A stretch of 64,000 nt of DNA from assembly GCF_900188145.1 (NCBI RefSeq), contig NZ_FZOJ01000017.1, forward strand, positions 1 through 64,000. Reading direction: 5' to 3'. The notes under the pieces are model-generated. The model searched no databases, was not told where the DNA came from, and worked only from the letters and a program-made list of their open reading frames with translations. The number at the start of each line of letters is the position of its first letter. Positions within the stretch are counted from its first letter, which is position 1. This document shows, one piece after another, positions 28,974 to 38,595 of this stretch. Origin of the DNA: Anaerovirgula multivorans (GTDB lineage: Bacteria > Bacillota > Clostridia > Peptostreptococcales > Natronincolaceae). Both the position numbers and the translations under genes were made by a program.

Positions 28974-29084
28974 TTAATTGTAATAATTTTCTTTACCAAG
29001 TAATTTGGAGGTGGCAAGCCTCATACCGCTGCCGCCTCTGGTGATTACGCATACCTTTTTGATTGCTTTTGTTGTTTGGCTCAT
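28974..29084 (-). pseudogene. N-terminal scrap of a short-chain dehydrogenase
   Basis: 36 codons starting MSQTTKAIKKVCVITRGGSG, with an SDR cofactor-binding start in which two Gly codons appear changed to Arg (normal TGGGSGMGLA; here TRGGSGMRLA), then a stop after KLLGKENYYN. It is the 5' stub of a second SDR gene downstream of the intact one. Confidence 0.55.
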
Positions 29085-29101
29085 AACGTCCCCCTTTTTA
29101 A

Positions 29102-29902
29102 TTAATGCGAATTTGCTGCCATGACTTTATTCATCAAGGAAATAGCTGCTTTTGGGCTGAAACTATACAATAGATTCATGAGATTTGCGTCTTTTCCTAT
29201 GATCATCTTATACTTGTCGGTTTCCATCCCCTTCAGTATAAGACTAGCAGCTTTGGCAGGTGATAGGAGCATATTAGAATTTTTCTGTTCCTCAGGTGCT
29301 GATTTACTGCTGCCATACGAGTTTTTCTTGATATCTGTCGCGATTCCCCCTGGAATAACTACAGTTACATGGACGTTGGTATTAAGCAGTTCTGAGTACA
29401 GCGCTTCCGATAACATTCTAACTGCTGCTTTGGAAGCTCCGTATATGCTTTGTCCTGGCACCGGTAAAAAGCCTCCCATACTAGATATATTAACAATGTG
29501 CGCTTCCGGTCTTTTCTGCAACAGAGGCAAAAAAGCTTTGATCATATTTAACGTGCCGAAATAATTAACATTCATAACACGGTCTATTTGATCCATCTTC
29601 AATTCTCTTAAATTAATAAAGGGTTGTATAATACCTGCATTATTTATAATGCCATCAACCTTGCCATGCTTTGCAACCACCTCATCTACCAACTTAAGGA
29701 TTGCTTCATAATTGGTGATATCAGCTACATGTAAAGATAGTTTTTGGGGGCATCCTGCAATCCGTAGGGTCTCATCCAACGCTTGCTTATTAATATCTAC
29801 CGCTGCAACAGAAGCACCTTTTGCCAAAAGCTGTAGTACTAATTCCCTGCCGACGCCATTGCCTCCACCTGTTACAACTATTACCTTATTATTTGCTTTC
29901 AT
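29102..29902 (-). CDS. Short-chain dehydrogenase/reductase
   Basis: 266 aa classical SDR. It has the Rossmann motif TGGGNGVGRE near residue 12, NNAG (GIINNAGIIQP), the catalytic Ser in HIVNISSMGG and the YxxxK pair in QSIYGASKAAVRML. The start ATG 29902 follows GGAGATTT; an open extension to 29974 lacks a site. It is an NAD(P)-dependent oxidoreductase of unknown substrate; the C-terminus (SFSPKAAISLMNKVM) resembles acyl/lipid-acting SDRs. It stands alone beside an IS110 insertion, which may lie in its upstream region. Confidence 0.85.
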   Translation of the reverse strand: MKANNKVIVVTGGGNGVGRELVLQLLAKGASVAAVDINKQALDETLRIAGCPQKLSLHVADITNYEAILKLVDEVVAKHGKVDGIINNAGIIQPFINLRELKMDQIDRVMNVNYFGTLNMIKAFLPLLQKRPEAHIVNISSMGGFLPVPGQSIYGASKAAVRMLSEALYSELLNTNVHVTVVIPGGIATDIKKNSYGSSKSAPEEQKNSNMLLSPAKAASLILKGMETDKYKMIIGKDANLMNLLYSFSPKAAISLMNKVMAANSH

Positions 29903-29959
29903 AATAAATCTCCATTCCGCCGCTGTCGCTGGCGGCACAAATAGTAATGAAAAGTGGGG

Positions 29960-30201
29960 TACGACCTCCACCACGTTGGTAAATATTTATAGAGGAGAAG
30001 ACAAACTACAAAGCACGGTAGGAGGAGTCGTAGATCGCCTTTCTCAGCCTAAAACAGTATAATAAATAGTGTAAGAATCGTCTTTCAAGCACAAATAAGT
30101 GGTTCTATAAGTCCGCACGCTAATAATTGCTTTAGCTATTAGTCTAATGTGTGATGATTCAGTCAATGTCTTCCTCCTCTACTATGAAAGGAGGCTGTGC
30201 C
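29960..30201 (+). ncRNA. Candidate IS110 bridge-RNA leader
   Basis: IS110-group elements encode a guide (bridge/seek) RNA in the non-coding left end just upstream of the transposase. The ~240 bp here are non-coding on the plus strand and contain a stem-loop at 30120-30142 (CTAATA / TATTAG with inner GC pairs) just before the transposase. The left element boundary and guide loops cannot be fixed without related copies. This is inference from family and position. Confidence 0.4.
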
Positions 30202-31452
30202 ATGAAAGTTGTTTATTCAACTTGCTGTGGTGTCGATGTTCACAAGACTTTCCTCGTCGCCACACTCATTACAACCGAGGGAATCACTCCACATTATTCA
30301 AAAAAGAGATTCTCTACATTTAACAATTCCATCTTACAGTTCAAGCAGTGGTTAATCGAAAACAACTGCCTTGACATTTGTATGGAATCCACCGGGAAAT
30401 ATTGGGTCCCCATCTATAATCTTTTGGAGGACAAAATCCGGATTACCGTTGCTAACCCCAAATGGGTTAAAGCTGTAAAAGGTAATAAGGATGATGTTAA
30501 GGACTCCAAATGGATCGGAGACTTATTCCGCCTCAGGATAGTCCCAGGGAGTTATATTCCAGAAAAACCAATCCGCATTCTTCGTGAATACACGCATTAT
30601 CGCTACAAACTTGTTTCCTGTAAGAGTAGCGAAAAAAACCGGTTTCAAAATGCATTCACAGTTTGCAATGTAGCCCTTGATGCTGTCGTTTCAGACATGT
30701 TTGGCAAATCTGCCTCTTCTATCACCGACTACTTGATTTCAACCGATTCCTTTGACCCGGAACATTGTTCAACACTTCTTAAAGGTTCCTTAAGGGATAA
30801 GGTTGATTCTGTGATTGAGTCAATTGAGGGTTACCAAATGACTAAGGAGCAAAAGGACCGTATGTTAATGGTTCGCTCTCATCTTGAATTTGTCCAGACA
30901 TCTATTGGAAAGCTGGATAAGATGGTTGCTCCTTTTGAATCTGCTATTACCCTTCTTTGTACCATTCCCGGAGTAGATAGAGTATCTGCAATCACCATCA
31001 TCTCCGAGATTGGTACGGATATGTCTCAATTTGCCAGCTCCAAGCGTTTATGCTGCTGGGCGGGATTAACACCTGGAAACAATGAATCTGCCGGTAAGAA
31101 GAAATCAGTTAGAATTACACGTGCTGGAGTCTATCTCAAACCTGCACTGATGCAAATTGCCCATGCTTCCGTGACTTCTAATAAGTCTCCTTACTACAAA
31201 AACAAATACAACCGCATTTGCAAAAGGAGGGGCAAAAAAAGAGCTATTATTGCTGTCACAAGGATGATTCTCACTGCTATATACCATATGTTTATTACAG
31301 GTGAAGAGTGGAACCCAAGCGACCTCTACAAAATTGACATGCCACAAGAAATGATGGAAAAGCAAAAACAAAAAGCTTTAAAACAAGCAGCCAAACTTTT
31401 AATTTCAAGTGGGTTAATTAAAGCTGCCGATATTTCTTTGGCATTAAATTAA
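30202..31452 (+). CDS. IS110-family transposase
   Basis: 416 aa. The N-terminal DEDD RuvC-like domain starts with GVDVHKTFLVATLI (first Asp) and includes MESTGKYWVPIYNLLED and KGNKDDVKDSKWIGDLFRLR. The C-terminal Transposase_20 domain has LCTIPGVDRVSAITIISEIG and FASSKRLCCWAGLTPGNNES, with the catalytic Ser region of the IS110/IS1111 group. ATG 30202 follows AAAGGAGG. The gene is full length with no stops, the only intact transposase in the window. IS110 elements lack long inverted repeats, and none are seen. Confidence 0.92.
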   Translation: MKVVYSTCCGVDVHKTFLVATLITTEGITPHYSKKRFSTFNNSILQFKQWLIENNCLDICMESTGKYWVPIYNLLEDKIRITVANPKWVKAVKGNKDDVKDSKWIGDLFRLRIVPGSYIPEKPIRILREYTHYRYKLVSCKSSEKNRFQNAFTVCNVALDAVVSDMFGKSASSITDYLISTDSFDPEHCSTLLKGSLRDKVDSVIESIEGYQMTKEQKDRMLMVRSHLEFVQTSIGKLDKMVAPFESAITLLCTIPGVDRVSAITIISEIGTDMSQFASSKRLCCWAGLTPGNNESAGKKKSVRITRAGVYLKPALMQIAHASVTSNKSPYYKNKYNRICKRRGKKRAIIAVTRMILTAIYHMFITGEEWNPSDLYKIDMPQEMMEKQKQKALKQAAKLLISSGLIKAADISLALN

Positions 31453-31654
31453 TATATTAATTTTTCAAGGGACAATGGTACCTCTATTTTGCTATGCCAT
31501 TTTTTAGTGACTACGGAGAGCCTTTGAAGTATCTTTTCACGCTAATCTCCTCCATATATCAGGTTTGGTTCTAAGTGTATTACTTCTTTTCTATCGTATC
31601 ATTCATTAATACTTCCTCCTGGTTGCATAATTAATAACTTAGTAGTACGAGTGA
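31453..31654. other. IS110 right flank
   Basis: Non-coding. It contains the unlocated right end of the IS110 element and the 3' flank of the membrane-protein gene. No hairpin stands out. Confidence 0.35.
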
Positions 31655-32188
31655 TTATTTGTGCATTAATCTGTTAGCCTTCTCACACACCTCATGAACC
31701 TCATCATACTTTTTGTCAATCAAAGGCGCTATCTTGGCGGCCTTTTTATTGTGAATGATAGAGTAACAGAAGTATGGGATAATCCAGCCAATAAAAGCAG
31801 GAATGGATAGAATGATAGACAAGGGTAACATGCCGGCAAGATAAGCAAACACAGAGGCGACCATAAATGCTGAACCGACAATACCGATGGTATACGCAAC
31901 GGCAGAGGCCCCCTTAACCTTGGCTCGCTTCAGTGTTTCAATTTCTTCAACACAGGCCTCAAATTTACTCTGAAGTCTGGTCAGCTCTGCCTTATTTCTA
32001 ATTTTGCAATCACGTTTGAACTTCATAACCATAGAAAAAGAGCTGCTTATCGTTGAATCAGTTCCCTCAAGTTTCCAGCCAAAATTCTGATAACCGTCTG
32101 CATACATCGACACCATGTTGCGCTTTACCATAATATCCTTGTATTCATAGCCAATAGAATTATTTTCATTTTTCATTATTTCACTCAT
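31655..32188 (-). CDS. Small membrane protein of unknown function
   Basis: 177 aa. A soluble N-terminal part with a coiled segment (KAELTRLQSKFEACVEEIET) is followed by two hydrophobic helices (AVAYTIGIVGSAFMVASVFA and LSIILSIPAFIGWIIPYFCY) and a basic C-terminal tail. I do not recognise the family. AAGGAGCATTCGCC precedes the ATG. It is separated from the two-component genes upstream by a terminator, so it is transcribed on its own. Confidence 0.7.
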   Translation of the reverse strand: MSEIMKNENNSIGYEYKDIMVKRNMVSMYADGYQNFGWKLEGTDSTISSSFSMVMKFKRDCKIRNKAELTRLQSKFEACVEEIETLKRAKVKGASAVAYTIGIVGSAFMVASVFAYLAGMLPLSIILSIPAFIGWIIPYFCYSIIHNKKAAKIAPLIDKKYDEVHEVCEKANRLMHK

Positions 32189-32315
32189 GGCGAATGCTCC
32201 TTCATGTTAAAAAACTCATTTAGCAGATCTTTTCTGATTCATTTGATGTAACAATTCTACTGTTGAAATGTTTACAAATTGCTTATGAAATGTTTGAGAA
32301 ATATTAAAACAAAAA

Positions 32316-32343
32316 AACAGTCTTCCCATTCGGGAAAACTGTT
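32316..32343 (-). terminator. Terminator after histidine kinase
   Basis: AACAGTCTTCCC and GGGAAAACTGTT pair with one mismatch around a 4-nt loop. On the minus strand it is followed by a run of T (complement of AAAAAAACAG), 61 bp after the kinase stop. Confidence 0.75.
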
Positions 32344-32403
32344 CTACTTCTTGAACAAAAAGGAAAATGATATTACTACCTCTGATTAAAAGTATCCGAG
32401 TAT

Positions 32404-33471
32404 TTATTTGATTTTGAGCTTAACCGTAAATGTAGTGCCTTTGCCCAGCCCACTTGAGACCGAAATTGTACCGCCCGACAGCTCAATTACCTTAAGTACA
32501 AGGGGAAGACCCAACCCGTTTCCTTCTTGCGAATGAGAAGTGTCCCCCTGGTAGAATTTATCAAAGATGTGCTGCATGGTTTTCTCGCTCATGCCGCAGC
32601 CAGTATCAGATACTATCACTGTTACAATATCATCGTCAGATGTTTGCCTCAATGTGACAATGCCGCCTGACTCGGTGAATTTGAGCGCATTGGATAGCAG
32701 GTTATTCCAAACAATTTCCAACATACTCTCGTCGGCGCAGATTATAGCCCGTTCTTCCAAATCCGCTACAAATTCGATGTTTTTCTTTTCCCACAAGTCT
32801 TCAAAATTCAGCGCGCAGTCACAGAGCTGCCGGCAGAGATCGTATGCTTCTACTACCGGCCTGATCTCCTGATTTTCAATTTTATTGAGTTTCAGGATGT
32901 TTGTCACAAGCGCTGTCAGCCTTTGGGATGCTGTAATAATAGTATTTGTGTATTCTTTCCGCTGTTCGACTGTGAGATCCTCTTCTTGCAGCGCCATAGC
33001 ATAACTTTGGATCACAGACAGTGGCGTTTTGATCTCGTGGGACACGTTAGCGATGAAATCGTTCTTTAATGTTTCGATGCTACCCAATTCCTCCACCATC
33101 TTATTGAAATCCTCAAACATAACATCAACATAATCCAGTTTATCGGCTGTATGGACAGGCTTCAGATATACCGAAAAATCACCTTCGGCCACTTTCTTAG
33201 CAGCTTCACTGAGTTTTCTCATGGGCTTATCAAAGGCACGAACCTTTTGACGGTTTGTAACAAGGACAAATATTGCCGTAACAATCGCCCAATACCCGTG
33301 CATACTCACAATAAATTCTAGCGGGATACTGCCAAAATGCACATACTCGTTAAGAATCATCCACTGTCCTGCAGACAGCACAAGTAATATAAAATATGTC
33401 AGCACATACTCCTTCCAGGTGTAATGCCTAGCTTTGACCCTGCTGTCCATCTCAACCTGCTTCTTTTTCAC
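32404..33471 (-). CDS. Sensor histidine kinase
   Basis: 355 aa. Two membrane helices (YFILLVLSAGQWMILNEYV; FIVSMHGYWAIVTAIFVLVT) enclose a very short extracytoplasmic loop, so it probably senses within the membrane. A HAMP region (KLSEAAKKVAEGDFSVYLKP) is followed by the His box NVSHEIKTPLSVIQSYAMAL and the ATPase boxes NNLLSNALKF, DTGCGMSE and GNGLGLPLVLK. Its ATG overlaps the response-regulator stop by 4 bp. No target gene is adjacent on this strand. Confidence 0.9.
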   Translation of the reverse strand: MKKKQVEMDSRVKARHYTWKEYVLTYFILLVLSAGQWMILNEYVHFGSIPLEFIVSMHGYWAIVTAIFVLVTNRQKVRAFDKPMRKLSEAAKKVAEGDFSVYLKPVHTADKLDYVDVMFEDFNKMVEELGSIETLKNDFIANVSHEIKTPLSVIQSYAMALQEEDLTVEQRKEYTNTIITASQRLTALVTNILKLNKIENQEIRPVVEAYDLCRQLCDCALNFEDLWEKKNIEFVADLEERAIICADESMLEIVWNNLLSNALKFTESGGIVTLRQTSDDDIVTVIVSDTGCGMSEKTMQHIFDKFYQGDTSHSQEGNGLGLPLVLKVIELSGGTISVSSGLGKGTTFTVKLKIK

Positions 33472-34139
33472 TGCAGCACCGCCTTATAACCCAAGCCATA
33501 CACGGTGATGATCTTGAAGCCATCACAGCCGGAAAGCTTATCTCGAAGCTTTGTAATATAAACATCAACAGCACGCAGGCTGGTTTCGCTTTCGATTCCC
33601 CAGAATTCGTCCATGAGCTGCGCACGTGAAAAAGTATGCTTTGGATAAGACAGCAGCTTATACAAAATATTGAACTCCCGCACCGTCACAGGGATTTCCT
33701 CACCATTTACTGCCACCGTGGTGGCATCTGCGTCCATGATAAGGTTTCCTACTGTCAGCTTCTTCTCATTCATGATGTTAGCACGACGGATTAGAGCTCC
33801 TACTCGAAGAATCAGTTCATCCATATTAATAGGTTTGACCATATAGTCGTCGATACCTGCCTGAAAACCTTTCTGTTTGGATTTAATATCTTCGCGTGCT
33901 GTCATGAAAAGGATAGGAATAGTTTTGTTGATTTCCCGCACTGTTTCAGCAAATTCATAGCCATCAATCTCCGGCATCATGATGTCTGAAATTATCAGAT
34001 CGTATGGATTATTATACATCAAATCATACGCCTCTCGTGGGTTCAAACATCCTTTAGCGGCATATCCGTTATTGCGTAGATAGGCGCACACGATTTGATT
34101 GAGCTTTATATCATCTTCTACAACAAGTATGTTAACCAT
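33468..34139 (-). CDS. OmpR/PhoB-family response regulator
   Basis: 223 aa. The receiver domain has the acidic pocket in ILVVEDD, the phospho-acceptor Asp in LIISDIMMPEIDGYEF and Lys in DDYMVKPIN. The C-terminal winged helix ends YITKLRDKLSGCDGFKIITV. ATG 34139 follows GAAAGGAG; an extension to 34184 has no site. It forms an operon with the kinase. It could regulate the SDR/RND genes downstream, but an IS110 element separates them and nothing in the sequence proves a link. Confidence 0.9.
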   Translation of the reverse strand: MVNILVVEDDIKLNQIVCAYLRNNGYAAKGCLNPREAYDLMYNNPYDLIISDIMMPEIDGYEFAETVREINKTIPILFMTAREDIKSKQKGFQAGIDDYMVKPINMDELILRVGALIRRANIMNEKKLTVGNLIMDADATTVAVNGEEIPVTVREFNILYKLLSYPKHTFSRAQLMDEFWGIESETSLRAVDVYITKLRDKLSGCDGFKIITVYGLGYKAVLQ

Positions 34140-34880
34140 AAAAAAACTCCTTTCTACTGCGAATATAATAATTATAGCAGTCAAATGTTAAAAAAATGTT
34201 TGAATTAAAATATTAAACACTTTTTTGGATTCTATACTATTTTCTAGTATATTGGCACTATCTTTAAAAATCAAGGAATAAGCTGCAATCGATAGTATTA
34301 ATTAACTGTAGGAAAAAGAAGAATATAATCATGTTCAAACACTAAGCACTTACTACTTGAGGGATATTTCACAATTCAAAAATTCAAATTATGGATAAAA
34401 AGCACTGAGATTAGCAAAATCCACAGAAAAAAGAGTAGAAAATGCCTATGAAATTGAGTTACCCACAGTATTTGGTTTAATAAATATATGAATGTTCCTC
34501 TTGTTCTTTGATAATTTAATGATTAAACTGCTTTATTAAGACCTGTTACCCGTAAATTGTTTAAAGCATAGTTTTCTTTACCTTCTCCGAAAAAGCATTC
34601 TACAGCATTTTCCTGTAAAATTGAATAATCAATAAAAGTTAATACTGCTTGCAGCTCAGTCATCGGTTGAATTTTTATAATTTGTTCTAAAGTAAAATAC
34701 GCTATTTGCCGATTCATAAGTCGTACAAATTTTATTCCTTTCTATGGATTGTTAGACAGATTATTTATCGGATTGGGGTAAACTATTTTTTTATACCTTT
34801 TTAAACCCTAGTAATATCAATATCTAAAAATTATGAAATTTACTCTATTATTTAACACCTTCGAAAATTAAGTGGAAAAT
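34140..34880. other. Intergenic debris
   Basis: No intact gene. At 34523-34717 (minus) a 64-codon frame (MNRQIAYFTLEQIIKIQPMT, ending ENYALNNLRVTGLNKAV) resembles the C-terminal part of a transposase, but I cannot name the family. The rest is AT-rich and includes the promoter region of the two-component operon. Confidence 0.4.
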
Positions 34881-35704
34881 TTATAAACAAACTATCTTTT
34901 CATATAACCTATCTGCCAATTCCCATACACTTCTAATAGCATATGTATGCTTTAATCTATAATTGTAAATTTCTTGTTTGCCCAATTTTTCCATAACATT
35001 ATTATCCCATGTTCCGTTATTATTAACAAGCCCCACTAATATCATCTGAATTACTTTTTCTCAACGTATGCTTAGATAATTCTTTGGAGTAGTAAGCGCA
35101 AGCGTTGAAAGAGACTTCCCTTGCCTTTCTATTTCAATCACGTTAATAATCCCTTTGCCGGATACACTTATCTTGGCTAAGACATATCTTCTAGGCGTTA
35201 ATCCGTCATCTAATTTAGAAAACTTTTTTCCCTTTAATCCTTCCGGTAAATTATCAACGATATAACTAACTGAAATATCAGAATAATGCTTGTTAAGTGC
35301 GCTTAAAATCTCAATAAATTCTTTGATATCTCCATCATACTTTTCCACCGTTTCTTGTATTGGCACAAACTCTAACCCTGTTAATAGATCTATTCCACCT
35401 ACATCAGCAGTGGTCACTTGATCTGGTGAGTCAATTTGAATCTCTTCAGTATTCTCATCTTCCTTGGTTCTTTTACTGATAATTCCTTTTCTCTGCATAT
35501 AAACCATGGGAGCATTTTCATATTCATGATGAGTTATTTCTATAGGAACTGCTTTTTCGGTTCGTTTAGCACCCCCAGCCTCTGTATTAATTGTTAATCC
35601 ATCATCCTCTACCTTTATATATTTTCTAAGCTTACTCTTATCTGAGTTTCGAATATTATGAAGCTTTGGAGATACGACTTCCACCGATTGTACATCAAAA
35701 GTCT
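34881..35704 (-). pseudogene. Tn7-like TnsE C-terminal half, with internal TGA
   Basis: From about 35704 the frame reads KTFDVQSVEVVSPKLHNIRN onward, with VIEIERQGKSLSTLALTTPK. A TGA at 35061-35063 follows (YLSIR-stop-EKVIQMILVGL), after which the frame continues NNNGTWDNNVMEKLGKQEIY and RLKHTYAIRSVWELADRLYE to a TAA at 34881. The GTW...LKH...WxxRLYEK pattern resembles the C-terminus of TnsE, the Tn7 targeting protein for replicating or mobile DNA. The N-terminal half is replaced by a PEP-synthase scrap. No tnsABC genes are nearby. Confidence 0.45.
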
Positions 35705-35968
35705 TTCCTTAACCAGTTCATCCAAAAAGTTATCGTCTTTTACATGTTGTAAATAATCAATTACTTCTGAATAAGGCCGAATCACATCCGCAACGTCCAA
35801 TAGCGCCAGACCCATTTCTGAAGTAATATTGTTTTGTACAGATTGAGAAAGGGTGTCTGCTACGTTTTTTTCACTTAGCCATGCCTCCATTTTTTCATTG
35901 ATCCATGTTGAAGCATTTATAGCAGACATAAATACAGCTGATATAATAGAATTAGGGGGGGTGTACAT
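35705..35968 (-). pseudogene. PEP-synthase / rifampin phosphotransferase fragment
   Basis: The frame YTPPNSIISAVFMSAINAST then SEMGLALLDVADVIRPYSEV and IDYLQHVKDDNFLDEL matches an internal stretch of PEP synthase-like proteins, including rifamycin-inactivating phosphotransferases. Immediately after DELVK it fuses, out of frame, to the TnsE-like remnant. Both ends are missing. Confidence 0.5.
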
Positions 35969-36273
35969 AGCCTTAGTTCTGTGTAAAGATTCGTCCTACT
36001 AAAGAAAAATTCCCCCAAACTTATTAGTCTGAGGGAACATACAAAATACTCTAAACCGCTGTATCAACACAACACGCTCCATATGTATTTTTATAGAAAT
36101 ATGACAATATCTTGCAACAGGCAAATTCATCGGTCTGTCATTGATACGTCATATTCTATTCTATTCAATACACACTTTCTAAAATAACATAGACTGTAGA
36201 GGGTTGCAATAGATTTTTGCATATTTTGTCGATATCCTGTATAAATATTCGACATAGCATATATTAAAATCAA
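35969..36273. other. Non-coding stretch
   Basis: No gene seen. A weak hairpin (TTCCC / GGGAA, about 36009-36035) is present. It lies between the PEP-synthase scrap and a short orphan frame. Confidence 0.3.
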
Positions 36274-36447
36274 TCAATAGAACTTATCCGATATTTCCAT
36301 GGATCATCATAAGAATTGAGATTATTGTCAATAAAACTGCTATTATTATTTTTTCTACATATAATCATTGCTGCAACATCATCAGCATTTGATTCTAGCG
36401 TAACGATGGGCTTAGGAGGATTTTCGGCAAGTTGATGTACTATAATT
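36274..36447 (-). pseudogene. Orphan C-terminal fragment, unknown family
   Basis: An open minus frame without a start: IVHQLAENPPKPIVTLESNA then DDVAAMIICRKNNNSSFIDN and ending WKYRISSID-stop. The composition looks like real protein rather than chance. I cannot assign it. Confidence 0.3.
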
Positions 36448-36463
36448 TAATGAGGTTTATTAA

Positions 36464-37315
36464 CTAATATGATATTGGTTTATTATATTCGATTTCAGTA
36501 ATTTCAAAATTAAACCAGTTAAAGTCTCCATCATCTAATTTCCAAGTGATATCTCCTTTTGTAGGAACTCTTATTCCTTCAAATTCTTTATAATCCCTCA
36601 CTGGAACCGACCATGTCTCTAAACTAAACTTTCCATTAAATTCGCCATATCGTTCAGCCTCGAATTTAATAGCTTCTCCCTTATCATTAAATGTGAATAT
36701 TCCTGAGGCCGTTATACCTCCATAGGTCATAGTTGCTTTAGCATTATCCTCATCTATTTCTTCCCATGTTATATATTCCTTCAAAACTGCAGATGGAAAC
36801 CACATCGTCTCGGCAAGATATCTTAACAAAGTGCCTTGATCGATTTCTTTTCCTTCTGAATCAGCAACGGAAAATAATGAAAGAGCTTTAATAAGCATGT
36901 TTCCTTTTCCATCCTGATATTTGTCTCTTCCTGCAATGTGAATTAACGGAGCTACTTTAATATTTGCTCTCCAAATAAACCCTGGCTCCTCTGAGGTAAA
37001 GTATTGTTCTGCTTCCACTGGCATCCATGGTTTACCCTCTCCCAATCTCATATCTGCTTTTTGTTTTAAACGAACAGCTACTATTTTTTCCCTTCCGATA
37101 ACCCCAGTGTACTCAAGCCACCTTTGAACATTTTGGGGTAAGCCTTCTATATCCTCCGCAGTCACAATCTTTTCTTTGTCTTCCACCTTGCTAAAAAGCA
37201 TTTTAACTTCCTGTTCTACATTTCGTTTAAATAGAAAACTTGCTATGGATGAGGTAACTGTAAATGCAACCACAAGTACGACAATACTAGTTAGCATGAG
37301 TGTTTTTTTTGACAT
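36464..37315 (-). CDS. DUF6544 (DUF6920)-family protein
   Basis: 283 aa with one N-terminal membrane anchor (TLMLTSIVVLVVAFTVTSSI) and an exported domain with family-like segments: GLPQNVQRWLEYTGVIGREK, VRLKQKADMRLGEGKPWMPV, EEPGFIWRANIKVAP and EAERYGEFNGKFSLETWSVP. I recognise the pattern as DUF6544, a conserved family of unknown function. It is monocistronic on the minus strand. The protein is intact and of normal length. Confidence 0.7.
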   Translation of the reverse strand: MSKKTLMLTSIVVLVVAFTVTSSIASFLFKRNVEQEVKMLFSKVEDKEKIVTAEDIEGLPQNVQRWLEYTGVIGREKIVAVRLKQKADMRLGEGKPWMPVEAEQYFTSEEPGFIWRANIKVAPLIHIAGRDKYQDGKGNMLIKALSLFSVADSEGKEIDQGTLLRYLAETMWFPSAVLKEYITWEEIDEDNAKATMTYGGITASGIFTFNDKGEAIKFEAERYGEFNGKFSLETWSVPVRDYKEFEGIRVPTKGDITWKLDDGDFNWFNFEITEIEYNKPISY

Positions 37316-37789
37316 ATTATCACTCCCAATAAAATTACTCCACTACTACGCAGTACCATTATTCTCTAAGTTAATCTATTCGAGATTTTGTTTATTATTC
37401 CTTCCGGCTCTTGGATAAAACAGTAAAAAGCGATGCTATTCGTGAAAAGGTAGTTTTTTATTCTGATGTAAAAATTTAAAACTGATAAATCTATCTTAAA
37501 TTTTAAACCCATTACGATTTCGTACAATAAACTTATTCTTCGGAATTTCTTCCCCCTTGAAAGAAAAATCTCCAAAACACTCGTCTAGGAGAACCTAATT
37601 GACATTTCAATATTTACTTCAAATCCTTATGATTCTTTGATACTAACCTATTTCTTCTCTATCAACACCACACACTCCGCAGTCCTTTTCTACCAATCGT
37701 AGCTTTGCTACTCTCGGGAAAATTTTGCATGAGGCGTACATCTACTTACTTTGTAAGCAGTGTTACGGCTTCAACATGACTCATTTATT
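37316..37789. other. Non-coding stretch
   Basis: Promoter side of the DUF6544 gene plus unassigned AT-rich sequence. A 69-codon frame at 37366-37575 has no recognisable homology and is probably chance. Confidence 0.35.
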
Positions 37790-37882
37790 TCATCCATTTA
37801 TTTTATCGTAATAATGTAATGTTCTTGGAGTTATCCCTGTTATCTGAACGATGTCTTTAACGGTTAATAATTGTTTCTTCAT
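37790..37882 (-). pseudogene. MerR-family regulator N-terminal scrap
   Basis: A 30-codon frame MKKQLLTVKDIVQITGITPR then TLHYYDKING-stop gives the first helix-turn-helix of a MerR regulator, cut after the YYD motif. The remainder is absent downstream. Confidence 0.55.
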
Positions 37883-37974
37883 TCCAAAATCCTTATCTCC
37901 TATCTGTATAGTCAAATATTTTCTTCTTAAGAAATTTCTAAAATTTTTTAAGAAATTTTATCAGTAAATATAAT

Positions 37975-38595
37975 TTATGATAATTCGTATCCAATTATTT
38001 CAAGCCAATTTGCGATTTCTTCAGATGAAACAGTCCCATTTACAGTAATACCAGGTAGAATGGTGGATTTTGAACACTCTCTGGCTATATCATTTTCAAT
38101 TTGGCAAAATCCACCTCCTCCATGAGTGCAGAAGGGAATTATTGTTTTCCCTGTGAAATCATGTTGTCTTAGAAAACTCATAACTGGTGGGGCTAATGTT
38201 TTAAACCAATTAGGTGTACCTATAAATACTGTTCGATAATCCTCTATTGACTCACTTCCAGATATTAGTATGGGGCAAAATCCTCGAGCAATCTGATTCC
38301 TTACTTCTTTAGCGGCAGTATTATAATCAAAAGAATAATTCTTATCAGGAACTAATTCTCTTATAGTGCCACCAGTCTGGATTGCTATTTTTAACGCTAA
38401 ATTCACTGTGTTTTGAAAAAGCGAATAATAAACAATCAGTGTATTATTCATATGGTGTGGGAGTGTATAAGAAACATATCCCTCCACTTGTGTATTTCCA
38501 GTGGTTTCAGCTTCCGCCATATAGGCACAGCAGCATTCTCTGGCGTCTCCCATATAAAGAATGCCAACTTCATTGCCATTCGGCAGTAAATTCAA
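37975..38595 (-). CDS. Flavodoxin-like protein with unusual N-terminus
   Basis: 206 aa. Residues from about 49 (MNNTLIVYYSLFQNTVNLAL) form a flavodoxin fold: the phosphate loop is SLFQNT instead of S-G-N-T, then FIGTPNWFKTLAPPVMSFLR and KTIIPFCTHGGGGFCQIEND complete it. Such proteins carry electrons with FMN. The first ~48 residues (with ARECCCAYM) are not typical, and the 5' end abuts the truncated partner of the AbiL-like ATPase. A rearrangement near 38595 probably gave this gene a new front end. Start uncertain: ATG near 38451 would give a normal flavodoxin but lacks a ribosome site. Confidence 0.6.
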   Translation of the reverse strand: MNLLPNGNEVGILYMGDARECCCAYMAEAETTGNTQVEGYVSYTLPHHMNNTLIVYYSLFQNTVNLALKIAIQTGGTIRELVPDKNYSFDYNTAAKEVRNQIARGFCPILISGSESIEDYRTVFIGTPNWFKTLAPPVMSFLRQHDFTGKTIIPFCTHGGGGFCQIENDIARECSKSTILPGITVNGTVSSEEIANWLEIIGYELS

